Assembly: GCF_000244875.1 (NCBI RefSeq)
Contig: NC_016791.1
Span: 2,919,001-2,983,000, forward strand
Length of the DNA stretch: 64,000 bases
DNA from: Clostridium sp. BNL1100
GTDB taxonomy: Bacteria > Bacillota > Clostridia > Acetivibrionales > DSM-1351
Direction: 5' to 3'
Shown piece by piece: positions 37,162-45,875 of this stretch (positions are counted from its first letter, which is position 1; each line of letters opens with the position of its first letter). Under the pieces are notes generated by a model. It had not been told where the DNA came from. It worked only from the letters and a program-made list of their open reading frames with translations, and ran no database searches. The translations under genes and the position numbers were made by a program.

Positions 37162-37536
37162 TTAAAGTAGGTTTTCGCCTGTTCTAACCTTATAAGTTTC
37201 CTGAATAGGTATTACGAATATTTTGCCGTCTCCGGGATTCCCGGTCTGGTTCACGTTTATAATAGTCTTAACTGCCAAATCCACCTGTTCGTCATCTACA
37301 ACCAATGAAAAAAATCTTTTGGGAATAAGCCTTGCTGTCTCCGTAAATGCTTCACCTACTTTGGATACGGGCAATTCTCCGGCTTCCATGATATAGTTTA
37401 AAACGGTTGCATCAAGGCTTTTTTTACCTCTCCCAAGACAAGGCCTGCAGGAGAAGGCCGGGAACCCGGCATTGGCAAGAGCTTCCTTGGTTTTGTTAAC
37501 TTTGTTGGTACGGATAAAAGCCATAACCTCTTTCAT
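37162..37536 (-). CDS. nifI2: Nitrogen regulatory PII-like protein NifI2
   Basis: 124 residues of the GlnB/PII fold. With NifI1 it forms the complex known in methanogens to bind dinitrogenase and stop its activity when ammonium is present, controlled by 2-oxoglutarate and ATP. Seen are MAFIRTNKVNKTKEALANAGFPAFS, a T-loop region with GRGKKS and the C-terminal GDGKIFVIPIQETYKVRTGE. The ATG at 37536 has AGGAGG 8 bases upstream. The position between nifH and nifD is the classical one. Confidence 0.9.
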   Translation of the reverse strand: MKEVMAFIRTNKVNKTKEALANAGFPAFSCRPCLGRGKKSLDATVLNYIMEAGELPVSKVGEAFTETARLIPKRFFSLVVDDEQVDLAVKTIINVNQTGNPGDGKIFVIPIQETYKVRTGENLL

Positions 37537-37548
37537 AAGCAACACCTC

Positions 37549-37875
37549 CTATAAGCCTTGTTTTGCAGTACTAATGGTATATGCATCCAGAACTTCACTG
37601 ATAAATATTCTTCCATCACCAAAGTTTCCTTTTTCTCCCGTACGTGCATTCCTCATAATTATTTTTATAACATCATCCTTGTCTTCATCATTTACAACAA
37701 TTAATAACATTTCTTTTGGAATCTCATCATACTGGATATCACCTATGACAATTCCCTTTTGCTTTCCTCTTCCGTATACATCCATTTTGGTTACTGCGGG
37801 AAAGCCTGCTGCCAGCAGTTCTGAAAGCACTATACCTGTTCTTTCTGGTCTGATAATTGCTCTTACCAATATCAT
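37549..37875 (-). CDS. nifI1: Nitrogen regulatory PII-like protein NifI1
   Basis: 108 residues with the PII core: MILVRAIIRPERTGIVLSELLAAGFPAVT, T-loop region YGRGKQKGIVIG and C-terminal GDGRIFISEVLDAYTIST. It has no tyrosine at the usual uridylylation site of GlnB, as expected for NifI1. It works with NifI2, whose gene begins 12 bases after its stop, in post-translational control of nitrogenase. AAGGCGG lies upstream of the ATG. Confidence 0.9.
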   Translation of the reverse strand: MILVRAIIRPERTGIVLSELLAAGFPAVTKMDVYGRGKQKGIVIGDIQYDEIPKEMLLIVVNDEDKDDVIKIIMRNARTGEKGNFGDGRIFISEVLDAYTISTAKQGL

Positions 37876-38027
37876 AATTTCATCCGCCTTTCCTTATTAG
37901 TAGGTTTAATTTCAATCACTAACATTTCAAATTTGAGAAATAATGGGTTTAAACTTTCAATGGTGAAGTCTGATTAAAAATATTTAAACTCATCAGGCAT
38001 GTCAATAAAGAAGCTGAGTGATTAATA

Positions 38028-38956
<929 letters not shown>

Positions 38957-38979
38957 GACTTTTTTGATGTTGTTCTACT

Positions 38980-39029
38980 AAAAAAGTCCCATTATTCACT
39001 TCATAGTGAATTAATGAGACTTCGTCGTC
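38980..39029 (-). promoter_or_regulatory. nifH leader attenuator 1 (distal)
   Basis: On the minus strand a small hairpin GAC-GACGAA-GTC overlaps a terminator hairpin (arms beginning GTCTCATTA and ending TAATGGGAC, inner stem TTCAC/GTGAA, loop TATGAA) followed by six T. The design repeats that of attenuator 2; the shared element reads GACGAYGARGTCTY in both. Confidence 0.65.
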
Positions 39030-39074
39030 GTTTTTATTAATTTGTTTAGCTTACTAAGAGTATAAGACTTTATA

Positions 39075-39103
39075 ACCATATTAACAATACACGAATTCGT
39101 CAA
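39075..39103 (-). promoter_or_regulatory. Predicted nif operon promoter
   Basis: TTGACG and TATGGT separated by 17 bases on the minus strand, which would give a leader of about 220 bases containing both attenuators. No sigma-54 type GG/GC element was seen. Confidence 0.5.
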
Positions 39104-39173
39104 TAAAAACTGTTAATTCAAAAATCATTTTGTATATTTCTTACAAATACGTATTTTTTATTCAAGGATACGG

Positions 39174-39202
39174 TTGATTATTTCTTTCCCTCCTCATATA
39201 AT
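39174..39202 (+). promoter_or_regulatory. Predicted promoter of the anfO operon
   Basis: TTGATT and TATAAT are 17 bases apart. Transcription would start near 39209, a few bases before a strong terminator-like hairpin and about 85 bases before anfO. It is divergent from the nif promoter, about 70 bases away. Confidence 0.6.
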
Positions 39203-39214
39203 AATAATAAGTGC

Positions 39215-39255
39215 AACGGGGCGTATCAAGCTAAAAGCTTGATGGCCCCGTTTTT
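39215..39255 (+). promoter_or_regulatory. Terminator-like hairpin in the anfO leader (attenuator)
   Basis: Two stacked perfect stems, AACGGGGC/GCCCCGTT (8 bp) and TCAAGCT/AGCTTGA (7 bp), separated by a small internal loop, followed by five T. No plus-strand gene lies upstream for it to terminate, so it most likely controls read-through into anfO. Confidence 0.65.
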
Positions 39256-39295
39256 GTATTTCTATATAAAAAATATAACATAGGAGGTTAAATTA

Positions 39296-39925
39296 ATGTT
39301 AAAGAGAATTGCAGTGATAGTAAATGATGAAGAAGAGCTTTCACCTTTTGAAAAAGGATCATTCATAAATATATACAATAAGAATAATACACAATGGCAA
39401 CTATTTAAGGAAGTCCGCTACTATATTAATACTAACATGTCCCTTTCGGACCTTAGGGAAAATATTAAAAGTCTTATTATGGAACTTGAGGATTGCAAGA
39501 TAATAGTCGGCAAAGTAATGTCCGGGCTTGCTTACAACATATTTGACCGGATGGGGTTTGCAATATTTGAAGCAAAGGATATTACAAGCAGTGTTCTGGA
39601 TGATATTTATAATGAAGTCAGCAGCTTAAAATCTGAAGCTGCGAATTTAAAGCAGGTTGCCCTTTCACCTGTTCAAACAGAAGAAAACGGAGTTTTTTAC
39701 ATAAACCTAATAGAGCTTCAAGCCAAACATCCTGAAATTTCTTCTAAGAAAGCTCTCAAGCCATTTCTGGAAACTAACACTTTTTTCAGACTTGAGGTTA
39801 TATGTTCCCATGTTCCCCCCTGGTTTGACAATATACTACCGGCATTGAACCTAAGCTATTCAATAGAAGCAAACGGAGATAACAAGTACAAGGTTTCCAT
39901 ATTAAGTAATGTCTGTTCACATTAA
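39296..39925 (+). CDS. anfO: AnfO-family nitrogenase accessory protein
   Basis: 209 residues resembling AnfO, a protein named from the iron-only nitrogenase cluster of Azotobacter. Its N-terminal region (MLKRIAVIVNDEEELSPFEK) resembles the cofactor-binding fold of NifX/NafY proteins, while the C-terminal part ends in a domain with PPWFDNILPALNLSYSI. No anfHDGK genes are in the window; it sits divergently beside the molybdenum nif operon. AGGAGG precedes the ATG. It is followed by the repeat-protein gene after 31 bases. The family call is from remembered similarity; the function is poorly known even in Azotobacter. Confidence 0.7.
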   Translation: MLKRIAVIVNDEEELSPFEKGSFINIYNKNNTQWQLFKEVRYYINTNMSLSDLRENIKSLIMELEDCKIIVGKVMSGLAYNIFDRMGFAIFEAKDITSSVLDDIYNEVSSLKSEAANLKQVALSPVQTEENGVFYINLIELQAKHPEISSKKALKPFLETNTFFRLEVICSHVPPWFDNILPALNLSYSIEANGDNKYKVSILSNVCSH

Positions 39926-39956
39926 ATGTTCCATTATAAAATAGGAGGTTGCCAAT

Positions 39957-40925
39957 ATGTTAGAAAATATTCGTGAAAATCTCTTGGGTATTGTCAGTGC
40001 TTTTTGTTTTGAAAGCGGAAGAATTAAAGAATGTATACTCTGTGAAAAAAATGTTATTAAAACTGAATACGGCGATTTGATTCCTAAATATGGTGAAGAT
40101 GAAGTGCGTAAAAAATACTGTCAATCTATTTCGTTTTATGAAAGCGGAAGAGTTAAAAGTATTTCTTTAGAAACCTCAACCTTAATAAAAACAACCTTGG
40201 GTACTTTCCCTACAGAACTTGTTACTTTTTATGAATCCGGCAGTCTGAAAAGGATTTTTCCGTTGAATGGCAAGCTAAGTGGATACTGGAGCCAAGAGGA
40301 TGAAGAAAAACTTTGTGACGAATTCCAATTTCATTTTCCTTTTGGCAGCTTCAAGACCAAAATAATAGGTCTTTACTTTTATGAAAGCGGAAACCTTAAA
40401 TCAATGACCTTGTGGCCGGGTGAAACTATTATCCTCAGAACTGCTCAAAGCCTTCTTCCGGTGAGGATAGGATTTTCATTATATGAAAACGGAAAGCTTA
40501 AATCGGTAGAGCCTGCCTATGAAATTACAGTGCCTACTCTCATCGGAGAATTAACAGCTTACAACGAAAATGCTCTTGGTATAAATGCCGACTGCAATTC
40601 ACTAATTTTTACAGAAAACGGAAATATACAGACTCTTTGCACAAGCAGCAGCAAGGTGGCTATCTTTGAAAAAGACGGCTCATTTGAAACAATGAAAGCA
40701 ATAGTTAAGCCCGATCCTTATGAAGAAGGTGTAGTTTCCCTAGTGCCTCTGGAAATTTCTTTTGAAGGTCATTATGTAAAATTTAACAGTGATAAAAAAC
40801 GAATATATGACATCAATACAACAAGATTTACCATAATAAATGATTCCGGAACAAATTCCGGTTCCGGCCTTTCATGTACAGACTGTTCAAGTTGCAGTTT
40901 GTGTAAAAAAAGTAATTATATTTAA
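39957..40925 (+). CDS. Repeat protein with four-cysteine tail, linked to anfO
   Basis: 322 residues, not recognised as a named family. About seven imperfect copies of a beta-hairpin-like unit, FYESGxLKSxxL, occur at residues 18-29, 60-71, 91-102, 141-152, 175-186, 218-229 and 237-246; they resemble the repeats of MORN and YwqK-type proteins. The C terminus has Cys307, Cys310, Cys313 and Cys316, an evenly spaced CxxCxxCxxC motif that could bind a metal or iron-sulfur cluster. There is no signal peptide. AGGAGG lies 7 bases before the ATG. It follows anfO in an apparent two-gene operon divergent from nif, so a nitrogenase-related role is likely but inferred. Confidence 0.75.
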   Translation: MLENIRENLLGIVSAFCFESGRIKECILCEKNVIKTEYGDLIPKYGEDEVRKKYCQSISFYESGRVKSISLETSTLIKTTLGTFPTELVTFYESGSLKRIFPLNGKLSGYWSQEDEEKLCDEFQFHFPFGSFKTKIIGLYFYESGNLKSMTLWPGETIILRTAQSLLPVRIGFSLYENGKLKSVEPAYEITVPTLIGELTAYNENALGINADCNSLIFTENGNIQTLCTSSSKVAIFEKDGSFETMKAIVKPDPYEEGVVSLVPLEISFEGHYVKFNSDKKRIYDINTTRFTIINDSGTNSGSGLSCTDCSSCSLCKKSNYI

Positions 40926-40936
40926 TTGAAAATGTT

Positions 40937-40982
40937 AAAAATGCAGTGGATTTATCCAAAAGGATAGCCACTGCATTTTTAT
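40937..40982. terminator. Bidirectional terminator between the anfO operon and deoC
   Basis: Arms AAAAATGCAGTGG and CCACTGCATTTTT with a further inner stem TATCC/GGATA. T runs lie on both strands, serving the convergent repeat-protein gene and deoC. Confidence 0.88.
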
Positions 40983-41001
40983 TACTTTTTGGGGTTTTAG
41001 T

Positions 41002-41703
41002 TTATTTTGCTTCCTGCAATGTTCCTTCCTCTTCCCTGCGCTTCGCCTCATCCAGAATAACCTTGGTTGCTGTAGCACCGAATCTTACCGTACCTTTACT
41101 TCTGACAGACAAAGCATCGTTTAGTGTTCTCACTCCCCCTGCAGCTTTTACCCTGACCTTTTCACTGCATGTTCTTCGCATAAGTTCAAGATCTTCCAGA
41201 GTAGCCCCGCCGGTACCAAAACCTGTGGAGGTTTTAACAAAATCAGCTCCTGCATCTTCACAAATCTTGCATGCAATTTCTTTAAGTTCATCACTTAAAT
41301 AGCAATTTTCCAGAATTACTTTTACAATTACACCCCTCTGATGTGCTGCATCGACCACTGATTTTATATCTTTTTCCACATAGTCAAACTGTTTTGAAAG
41401 AAGTCTGCCAATATTAAGTACCATATCAAGTTCCACAGCCCCATCATTGATAGCTTCTACAGCTTCCTGCACTTTTACAGATGTCTTGCTTGAACCATGT
41501 GGAAAGCCTATTACGGTAGTTACCAGAACATCACTTCCTTCAAGTTCCTCTTTTGCTATTTCTACATCACATGGCTTTACGCAAACCGAGGCGGTTGAAT
41601 ACTCCTTTGCCAGTCTACACCCTTGTCTAACGTCAGATTCATTCAGTTCTGGCCTCAGTAAAGAATGGTCAATCATTTTTGCAATTTCCTTTGCAGTAAT
41701 CAT
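41002..41703 (-). CDS. deoC: Deoxyribose-phosphate aldolase
   Basis: Cleaves 2-deoxyribose-5-phosphate to glyceraldehyde-3-phosphate and acetaldehyde. 233 residues, TIM barrel; the Schiff-base Lys lies in GADFVKTSTGFGTGGAT and the second lysine in EKVRVKAAGGVRT. The N-terminal MIDHSLLRPELNESD is typical. The C-terminal tail is highly charged. AGGAGG lies upstream of the ATG. It is a single gene, not linked to other deoxynucleoside genes. Confidence 0.93.
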   Translation of the reverse strand: MITAKEIAKMIDHSLLRPELNESDVRQGCRLAKEYSTASVCVKPCDVEIAKEELEGSDVLVTTVIGFPHGSSKTSVKVQEAVEAINDGAVELDMVLNIGRLLSKQFDYVEKDIKSVVDAAHQRGVIVKVILENCYLSDELKEIACKICEDAGADFVKTSTGFGTGGATLEDLELMRRTCSEKVRVKAAGGVRTLNDALSVRSKGTVRFGATATKVILDEAKRREEEGTLQEAK

Positions 41704-41809
41704 TTAGTATCCTCCTGCTTTATAATAATTTTTGTTACTGGTATATTCTTATATATCTGTTAATATTCGTTAGGACTAACAAAAATCCTGCGTAATTCCA
41801 AAAACACAG

Positions 41810-41857
41810 GGTTATAAAAAAGTTATAACTACCTAAAAAACCTGTACCCATTATAAT
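41810..41857 (+). promoter_or_regulatory. Shared regulator box and -10 element before the avrD-like operon
   Basis: A 24-bp box made of GGTTATAA, four A and GTTATAACTACC holds two direct GTTATAA repeats 11 bases apart. TATAAT follows 18 bases after it (41852-41857). There is no good -35 box, which suggests an activated promoter. The same box, with one mismatch, precedes the oxidoreductase/MFS operon. Confidence 0.7.
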
Positions 41858-41933
41858 GGAATTATGCTTACTAAATCGCTTTTAAATAACACTATTTTAT
41901 CTACAAACATTATATTATAAGGAGATGAAAAAC

Positions 41934-42935
41934 ATGATAACCAACGAAGTATACGAAACAATTGATGAGCTTTTAGGAGACAAGGACAAAAGGTTTTTCA
42001 GCAGCGGCTTTAAAAATGTCAAACACCTTTTCAATGACATTTCAATTAGTCCTTGCCGAAATGAATTAACCGCCAAGTGTTCAGCCATATATCCTGAAAA
42101 CTGGTCGGTAAAAGAAGATGGAACAGTATTAAAACCACATGTAAGCACACTTGATATTTTGGTATTTGTATTCTGTTTAAATAAACTCTTTGTAAGTCAT
42201 ATTTATCAATTAAAAAACAACCAAATTGGTAATATGTGGATAAAAAAGGTTGTAATAAAAGCAGGCAGCGAACCTGAATATAAACTTGAAGATATTGATA
42301 TTCACACCAGATTTCTAGGTACTGCTGAAACAGGTAATGACCGCTACAACTCGATGTTTTCAAACGAAATTGCAGGTTTTAATATGGTCATTGAATTGGA
42401 ACATGACATTAACAGTATGACTACGGAAGAAATCTACTACAGCAGCATAAACGATGCCGGTAGTGCTATTACGGGTTATTGCAGCCAACTGGTAGAAAAG
42501 AATAAAATATATGATTTAACAAATATTTGCATTGATAAAAACAGCCAATCCCTTTCTTCCAATGTAAATATAAGAAAGATGGAAACAATTTCAGACAACA
42601 ATATTTATTCCATCATAGACCTGTTTGCCTGTGCATCTCAACAGATGCAGGCACTGATATACCGGGTTGACAGCATAGAGCGTAAATGTTCCAACAACCT
42701 GTGGATGAGAAAAGTTGAAATTGAATATAAAAAACCAGTAAGCACCCTTAAAAGCTTCAGGCAAACTGTTTATATCAGCAAGTCAAAAATCCTTCATATG
42801 AAAGAAAATACCTGGCGAATAGCCGATTTTAAATGTATTGTGGATTCCCCCTCGAATCCATTGAGTGTAAGTGTAAGCCTTGCACATGAAATTCCTGAAT
42901 TAGTTATTAATTCCGGACATAAAAAAGTGTCCTGA
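41934..42935 (+). CDS. AvrD-like protein, probable small-molecule (syringolide-type) biosynthesis
   Basis: 333 residues, soluble. The N-terminal pattern LLGDKDKRFFSSGFKNVKHLF, then YPENWSVKE and PHVSTLDILVF, resembles the AvrD family, whose Pseudomonas member directs formation of syringolides, C-glycosyl lipid elicitors; the fold is thought to be double hot-dog, like butyrolactone synthases. The second half repeats some features (residues 195-320). The ATG at 41934 is chosen because GGAG lies 9 bases upstream; the ATG at 41925 abuts it. It is followed after 63 bases by the NadR-like P-loop gene. The family call is from memory; the product in this organism is unknown. Confidence 0.55.
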   Translation: MITNEVYETIDELLGDKDKRFFSSGFKNVKHLFNDISISPCRNELTAKCSAIYPENWSVKEDGTVLKPHVSTLDILVFVFCLNKLFVSHIYQLKNNQIGNMWIKKVVIKAGSEPEYKLEDIDIHTRFLGTAETGNDRYNSMFSNEIAGFNMVIELEHDINSMTTEEIYYSSINDAGSAITGYCSQLVEKNKIYDLTNICIDKNSQSLSSNVNIRKMETISDNNIYSIIDLFACASQQMQALIYRVDSIERKCSNNLWMRKVEIEYKKPVSTLKSFRQTVYISKSKILHMKENTWRIADFKCIVDSPSNPLSVSVSLAHEIPELVINSGHKKVS

Positions 42936-42998
42936 TTTTACAGTACTCTAAAAGTATTATGTGTGTGATATCTTATTTACAAAGGGGATAGTCATAAA

Positions 42999-43640
42999 AT
43001 GAACAAGGATTTGCGAATAGCCATATCCGGTACATTTGCAACGGGAAAAACAACCTTGGCTGTAGCTCTGGAACAACTTACGACAATACCTATGGTTTCT
43101 GTAAAAAGTATGGAAGAAGTGACGTCTTTACATTTCCCCGGGAAAACCATAGAACAATGCTCTCCCTATGAATACTACCAAATATGTATCTATCGTTTTT
43201 TAGAGCAGGTTATGAGTGAAAACCGGGTCCAAGGGAACTTTATAGTAGATGGAACATTAATAGAATCTTACATATATGGTCTGGTTAAACTTAATTCATT
43301 GAATTATACACCTTTCAGCTTTAATCTATTTGCAAACAATCTAGAAATTATTACTCATAAGAATTTATACGAAAATTTTTATAAAAGCTTCGGTAATGTT
43401 TTTAAGGAATACTGTCGGAGAAACTATCATTCCTTTATACATTTGCCTGTTGAATCTCCTGCTTCACAAGAAAACTATCATTATTATTCTAATAAAGTCC
43501 GTAAGACTTGTGATGAAATGATAATAAGTGCCTTAGAGGAGATAGGGATAAAATACTATATTATTACCGGAAGTACGGAAGAACGTCTTAAAAAAATAAT
43601 GAAAATTTACAGTCTCAAACCTAAAGACCAATTACTTTAA
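42999..43640 (+). CDS. NadR/Ttd14-like P-loop ATPase or kinase
   Basis: 213 residues. The P-loop GTFATGKTT lies at residues 10-18, and a second conserved segment FIVDGTLIESYIYG fits the nucleoside-kinase-like AAA_28 group that contains the NadR kinase domain. A phosphorylating role on a small molecule is plausible. It is the second gene of the avrD-like operon, with GGGG about 9 bases upstream of the ATG. Its last 9 bases overlap the convergent response-regulator gene, so the two messages overlap antisense. Confidence 0.65.
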   Translation: MNKDLRIAISGTFATGKTTLAVALEQLTTIPMVSVKSMEEVTSLHFPGKTIEQCSPYEYYQICIYRFLEQVMSENRVQGNFIVDGTLIESYIYGLVKLNSLNYTPFSFNLFANNLEIITHKNLYENFYKSFGNVFKEYCRRNYHSFIHLPVESPASQENYHYYSNKVRKTCDEMIISALEEIGIKYYIITGSTEERLKKIMKIYSLKPKDQLL

Positions 43641-44255
43641 AATTCCCTTGCTATTAATTTTCTTAATAGCTTGTTTACAATTGGCAACGCCCATTTTTTT
43701 CAACAGCTTATTAATTTGTGCTTTTATAGTACCAGGTGACTTAAAAAGTACTTCAGATATTTTTGATTGGGAGTATCCTTGCTGTACCAGGCTAAGAATT
43801 TCTCTTTCTGCATTGGACAAGGCAGCCACCTGTTCTGCCTCCTTCATCCTTGAGTAATCTTTTAATAAAATCTCCATGGGTGACACCTTATTGTGGACGG
43901 AACGGATAGCAGCAGGGATATCCATATAATTACTTTTCAGAACATAGTTTACAGCGCCGGCAGTAAAGGAGTTTCTAATAACCTCCTCGGACTCAATAGA
44001 AGTGAGCATGATTATTTTCACATTTTTAGCCTGACTTATTTCTGCAGCGGCATATATTCCATCCATGTTGTTTTCACTTAAATTTATATCCATTAAAATA
44101 ATATCCACATCATTATTTTTTGCCATTTCCACGGCATCCTTTTGAGTGGAGGCAGTAGCTACGACATTCAGGTCTTCCTCATTGTTCAAAAAAATTTTTA
44201 AAGAGCTTAACCACACGGGATCATCCTCAACAATTGCCACTGATATTTTTTTCAT
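43632..44255 (-). CDS. NarL/LuxR-type response regulator
   Basis: 207 residues. The receiver domain (residues 1-120) has EDDP near the N terminus, the phosphorylated Asp in VDIILMDINLS and Lys near residue 109 in YVLKSNY. A LuxR-type helix-turn-helix follows at about 145-200 (LSNAEREILSLVQQGYSQSKISEVLFKSPGTIKAQINKLL). It is encoded directly after the histidine kinase and between the two operons that share the 24-bp box, so it is the best candidate to bind that box. The ATG follows GGTGG at 5 bases. Confidence 0.88.
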   Translation of the reverse strand: MKKISVAIVEDDPVWLSSLKIFLNNEEDLNVVATASTQKDAVEMAKNNDVDIILMDINLSENNMDGIYAAAEISQAKNVKIIMLTSIESEEVIRNSFTAGAVNYVLKSNYMDIPAAIRSVHNKVSPMEILLKDYSRMKEAEQVAALSNAEREILSLVQQGYSQSKISEVLFKSPGTIKAQINKLLKKMGVANCKQAIKKINSKGILK

Positions 44256-45635
44256 CTATACCACCTTCTTAACCTTTTTTGATAAAAACTTCAAAATTAC
44301 TGCTGTTCCTTTATTTTCATCACTCTCTACCTCTATACCTCCACCGTGCTTATGCATTACATTATAGCAATAGGATAACCCCAGACCAAAATTCATGCTG
44401 TTTTTCTTGGTAGAAAAAAACGGATCAAAAATACGGGAAAGATTACTGGCGGGTATACCCGGGCCGTTATCACGAACTTCCACTGTTAAGACCTTTTTAC
44501 TTTTTATAACATGAATCCCTATCTCTCCGCCGGGTTGAAGTGCTTCAACTGCATTTTTCAAAATATTATTCAAAACCTCCTGAATATGTACTGCATCACA
44601 CAAAAGTACAGTACCGAATTGACCATATGAATAATAACGCTTAATTGAAATATTTTTTTCCTTAATATGTACTATCATGAGGTTCAATGAGTTCTCTATA
44701 ATATCTGCTAAATTATGATATTCCTCCCTTATTTCTATCTCATGCATATAATCCTTAATCCTGGCCACTAACGTCATAAGGTGATCAGTTGATGCTGTAA
44801 TGTTCTGCGTATTTTCACCGATATATCTGTCGAATTTCTCCTTATCAAAGGATTCTTCTGAGGAATTAATGTTCCTGGTGCATAAAGAAATCTTTAAAAT
44901 CTCATTTTTTATTGCGTGAGTCAAAATCTGGGTTCCTGAACTGATTGACTGCATAGTGCTGTCAAGACGGTTTTTTTCAAATCTTATTTTTATCCCCAAA
45001 AAACCATATTTTACAACCAGAACGCAGTATAAAGCTGCTACCACAACAACTACTATTATATTGAATTTCCATAGGTTTTTTATTCCAAGAATAGGGAGAA
45101 GAAAGTTTATAAGCCATCCAAATATTGTGGTAGGTATCATGAAAATACCCACAAGGAATATGTTTTTCTTTTTTGGTATGCTGACCGTTTTAAAATACCC
45201 AACAATCAATACTGCATTCGATAAAATTACCCCAAACGTAGACCATAGAGTCAAATATTTGTATGAAGGCTTAATTGTAGGATACATAAAATCATTTATC
45301 GGTAGAAATACGTAAATTAAAACAACCGGAATAAGCAAAATCCACATCAGAAATTTGTTATACTTAGGTTCAAGTATTTTACTTAAACTTAAGCTGAACA
45401 TTAGTAAGGTATAGGGGTAAAATACAAAAGAAATTGACGTAAGAATACAAATAATCAGCTTAATGTAATTGTTCACATTAGGTGCAGCAAGTACATTAAT
45501 ACTGTCGGCTAAATACCGCAACCCCACACAAAAGGCTGCGGAACTTAGCCATCTGTTACATTCACTTTTAAAATCTACAACCAATATAATAATCGAAATT
45601 ATCCATATTAAAATCAATGAAATAATAAATGTCAT
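44256..45635 (-). CDS. Sensor histidine kinase with multi-helix membrane domain
   Basis: 459 residues. About seven membrane helices fill residues 1-220 with no large outer domain, a layout suited to sensing a hydrophobic or membrane-soluble ligand. Dimerisation/phosphoacceptor segment: ILTHAIKNEILKISL. The ATPase domain has the N box (NNILKNAVEALQ), G1 (VRDNGPGIP) and G2 (NFGLGLSYCYNVMHKHGG). The ATG at 45635 is chosen for its AAGGGGG site; an earlier in-frame start at 45698 lies in sequence that is not protein-like. The upstream region holds two direct TTGACAT repeats 21 bases apart. Partner of the response regulator. Confidence 0.87.
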   Translation of the reverse strand: MTFIISLILIWIISIIILVVDFKSECNRWLSSAAFCVGLRYLADSINVLAAPNVNNYIKLIICILTSISFVFYPYTLLMFSLSLSKILEPKYNKFLMWILLIPVVLIYVFLPINDFMYPTIKPSYKYLTLWSTFGVILSNAVLIVGYFKTVSIPKKKNIFLVGIFMIPTTIFGWLINFLLPILGIKNLWKFNIIVVVVVAALYCVLVVKYGFLGIKIRFEKNRLDSTMQSISSGTQILTHAIKNEILKISLCTRNINSSEESFDKEKFDRYIGENTQNITASTDHLMTLVARIKDYMHEIEIREEYHNLADIIENSLNLMIVHIKEKNISIKRYYSYGQFGTVLLCDAVHIQEVLNNILKNAVEALQPGGEIGIHVIKSKKVLTVEVRDNGPGIPASNLSRIFDPFFSTKKNSMNFGLGLSYCYNVMHKHGGGIEVESDENKGTAVILKFLSKKVKKVV

Positions 45636-45812
45636 TAAGGTCCCCCTTTGCTTAAAGCCGCAAGGAGTATGTAGTGTGTTATTTGCAGCTGTGTCCACTA
45701 AAATGTCAATCTTGTGTTTTTTATGTCAAATTATTAAAGAAATGATATCATACATAAATTGAGAAAATTGTCATTATATGTATAGTACTATTGTATTTTT
45801 TTATAAACAATA

Positions 45813-45842
45813 ACCCATCATAAAGTGTTTTTTCTGATGGGT
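45813..45842 (-). terminator. Inverted repeat after the oxidoreductase operon, probable terminator
   Basis: 8-bp arms ACCCATCA/TGATGGGT around a 14-base loop, 34 bases after the stop of the last oxidoreductase gene. The following T run is broken. Confidence 0.5.
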
Positions 45843-45875
45843 AGACTATTAGTAAACTTATTTTTTTATTTCGTT

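Noticed and set aside
39075..39103. Sigma-54/NifA-type promoter for nif
   Set aside because: No GG-N10-GC element was found upstream of nifH; a sigma-A-like promoter fits better.
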